NCBI GenBank assembly: GCA_031283825.1
Contig: JAITAZ010000193.1
Span: 1 to 5,660 of the forward strand
DNA from: Planctomycetaceae bacterium
Lineage (GTDB): Bacteria > Planctomycetota > Planctomycetia > Pirellulales > Thermoguttaceae
Reading direction: 5' to 3'
Length of the DNA: 5,660 bases
Positions within the stretch are counted from its first letter, which is position 1, and every line of letters starts with the position of its first letter. A model generated the notes under the pieces. It did no database searches and was not told the DNA's origin. It saw nothing but the letters and a program-made list of their open reading frames with translations. The position numbers and the translations under genes are program-made. This document shows positions 5,101 through 5,660 of the stretch, in pieces.

Positions 5101-5490
5101 ATGAATATGAATTGGACGATGATTATTGTATTATTATTTTTTGTAACGATAAATGGTTGTGCAAACCGGAGTAGCGAGCGAGTGCGAATTGAAAATTCAT
5201 TATTGCAAGCGAACAGACGTTTGGAGGAGGCGTTGGTTGTTACGCATAATCAGCTTGTTGATCTTAAGCGAGAGAATGAAATGTTGAAAGCAAACGAGAC
5301 TAGTTTGAGTGATATTAATTCGTTATCGACGCCGATAATTCGTCAAGGCAAAGGCGAATTAAATCCGATGAACTCGCCTATTTCTCCGCCGCAAGTTATA
5401 ATTCCAGAGGGTTCAGAATCAACGACAGTCCCAGATTCGCTCAAAGGAACAACAAACAATTCCTCTCCCAAGTGGTCGCCCAACCGATAA
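5101..5490 (+). CDS. Small coiled-coil protein with lipoprotein-type signal
   Basis: I do not recognise this 129-residue protein as a named family. Residues 5-19 are hydrophobic and end in TINGC, a plausible lipobox with Cys20 as the lipidated residue; the n-region (MNMNW) unusually lacks Lys or Arg, which weakens the call. Residues 24-65 are strongly helical with heptad-like Leu spacing (ENSLLQANRRLEEAL, then QLVDLKRENEMLKANE), predicting a coiled coil. From about residue 70 the chain is rich in Pro, Ser, Thr and Asn and probably disordered. The layout of membrane anchor, coiled coil and flexible tail suits an envelope-tethered structural or adaptor protein; this is inference. The gene stands alone with its own leader and ribosome binding site. 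The 5' part is rich in G and T, the 3' part in A and C. Confidence 0.75.
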   Translation: MNMNWTMIIVLLFFVTINGCANRSSERVRIENSLLQANRRLEEALVVTHNQLVDLKRENEMLKANETSLSDINSLSTPIIRQGKGELNPMNSPISPPQVIIPEGSESTTVPDSLKGTTNNSSPKWSPNR

Positions 5491-5660
5491 TTTAATAGTC
5501 GCATTAGATAAAAGGTAATCATTTACGGTTTTTTAATCACTGATAATTCGGGGAATTTTAAACGCGGATAATATCTGATAGGACGGATAATCGCGGAGAA
5601 TGGAAATGATGCTTTTGTGGTAGAGAAGTCAATAGATTAAAGGGGATAAAGAAGGGAGTG
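5491..5660. other. 3' region with GGATAAT-type short repeats, no gene seen
   Basis: After the lipoprotein stop there is a weak gtaa-tcat-ttac dyad followed by six T (about 5516-5533), a poor terminator candidate. Further on, CGGATAAT occurs at 5565-5572 and 5584-5591, with a related ctgataattcgggga at about 5540 and cgcggagaatgg just after. The last 80 bases are purine-rich. No start codon with a useful frame was found before the window ends. Confidence 0.4.

Noticed and set aside
5600..5660. Start of another gene at the right edge (atggaaatgatgc)
   Set aside because: The frame meets a stop after seven codons; no other frame there has a start with support.

Overview
The window is AT-rich (mid-30s percent GC by eye) and most resembles a planctomycete, probably from the Pirellulales side of the phylum. 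The main evidence is a pair of adjacent ClpP genes with planctomycete-type sequence. One carries the variant active-site segment GLAASGGAVLL and the other the canonical [12 protein letters not shown] CsrA with a long tail, genes mostly without clear Shine-Dalgarno sites, and long repeat-filled spacers fit this picture. The assignment rests on remembered family features, not on a search.

Layout. 1-434 holds repeats: a hairpin-rich inverted-repeat element cut by the window edge (1-122), three 48-bp tandem units each with a GAGACGCAA palindrome (132-253), and a leader region. 435-1343 (+) encodes a secreted alpha/beta-hydrolase-like protein. 1344-1864 contains a 189-bp near-palindromic MITE-like element flanked by GTAA, then a terminator reading leftward for csrA. 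1865-2278 (-) is csrA with a strong ribosome binding site. 2279-3195 has no convincing gene; it ends with a truncated copy of a second MITE-like family. 3196-3786 and 4075-4674 (+) are the two clpP genes. A complete copy of the second element, in inverse orientation, follows at 4726-4855. 5101-5490 (+) is a small coiled-coil protein with a lipoprotein-like signal.

The ClpP pair would form a cytosolic peptidase, possibly hetero-oligomeric, working with a Clp ATPase encoded elsewhere. CsrA would act on mRNA after transcription. The hydrolase and the lipoprotein are envelope or exported proteins. No shared pathway is evident.

Three observations stand out. First, a shared leader lies upstream of the hydrolase, the second clpP and the lipoprotein gene: a C-rich block, an A-rich run, then a hairpin with ATGGTTA in its 3' arm whose pairing survives sequence change. 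Second, the clpP pair sits between two nearly identical inverted element copies. Third, base and codon use shifts inside genes, from G/T-rich 5' parts to A-rich 3' parts. None of these proves a new system. The shared leader is the best candidate for something undescribed.
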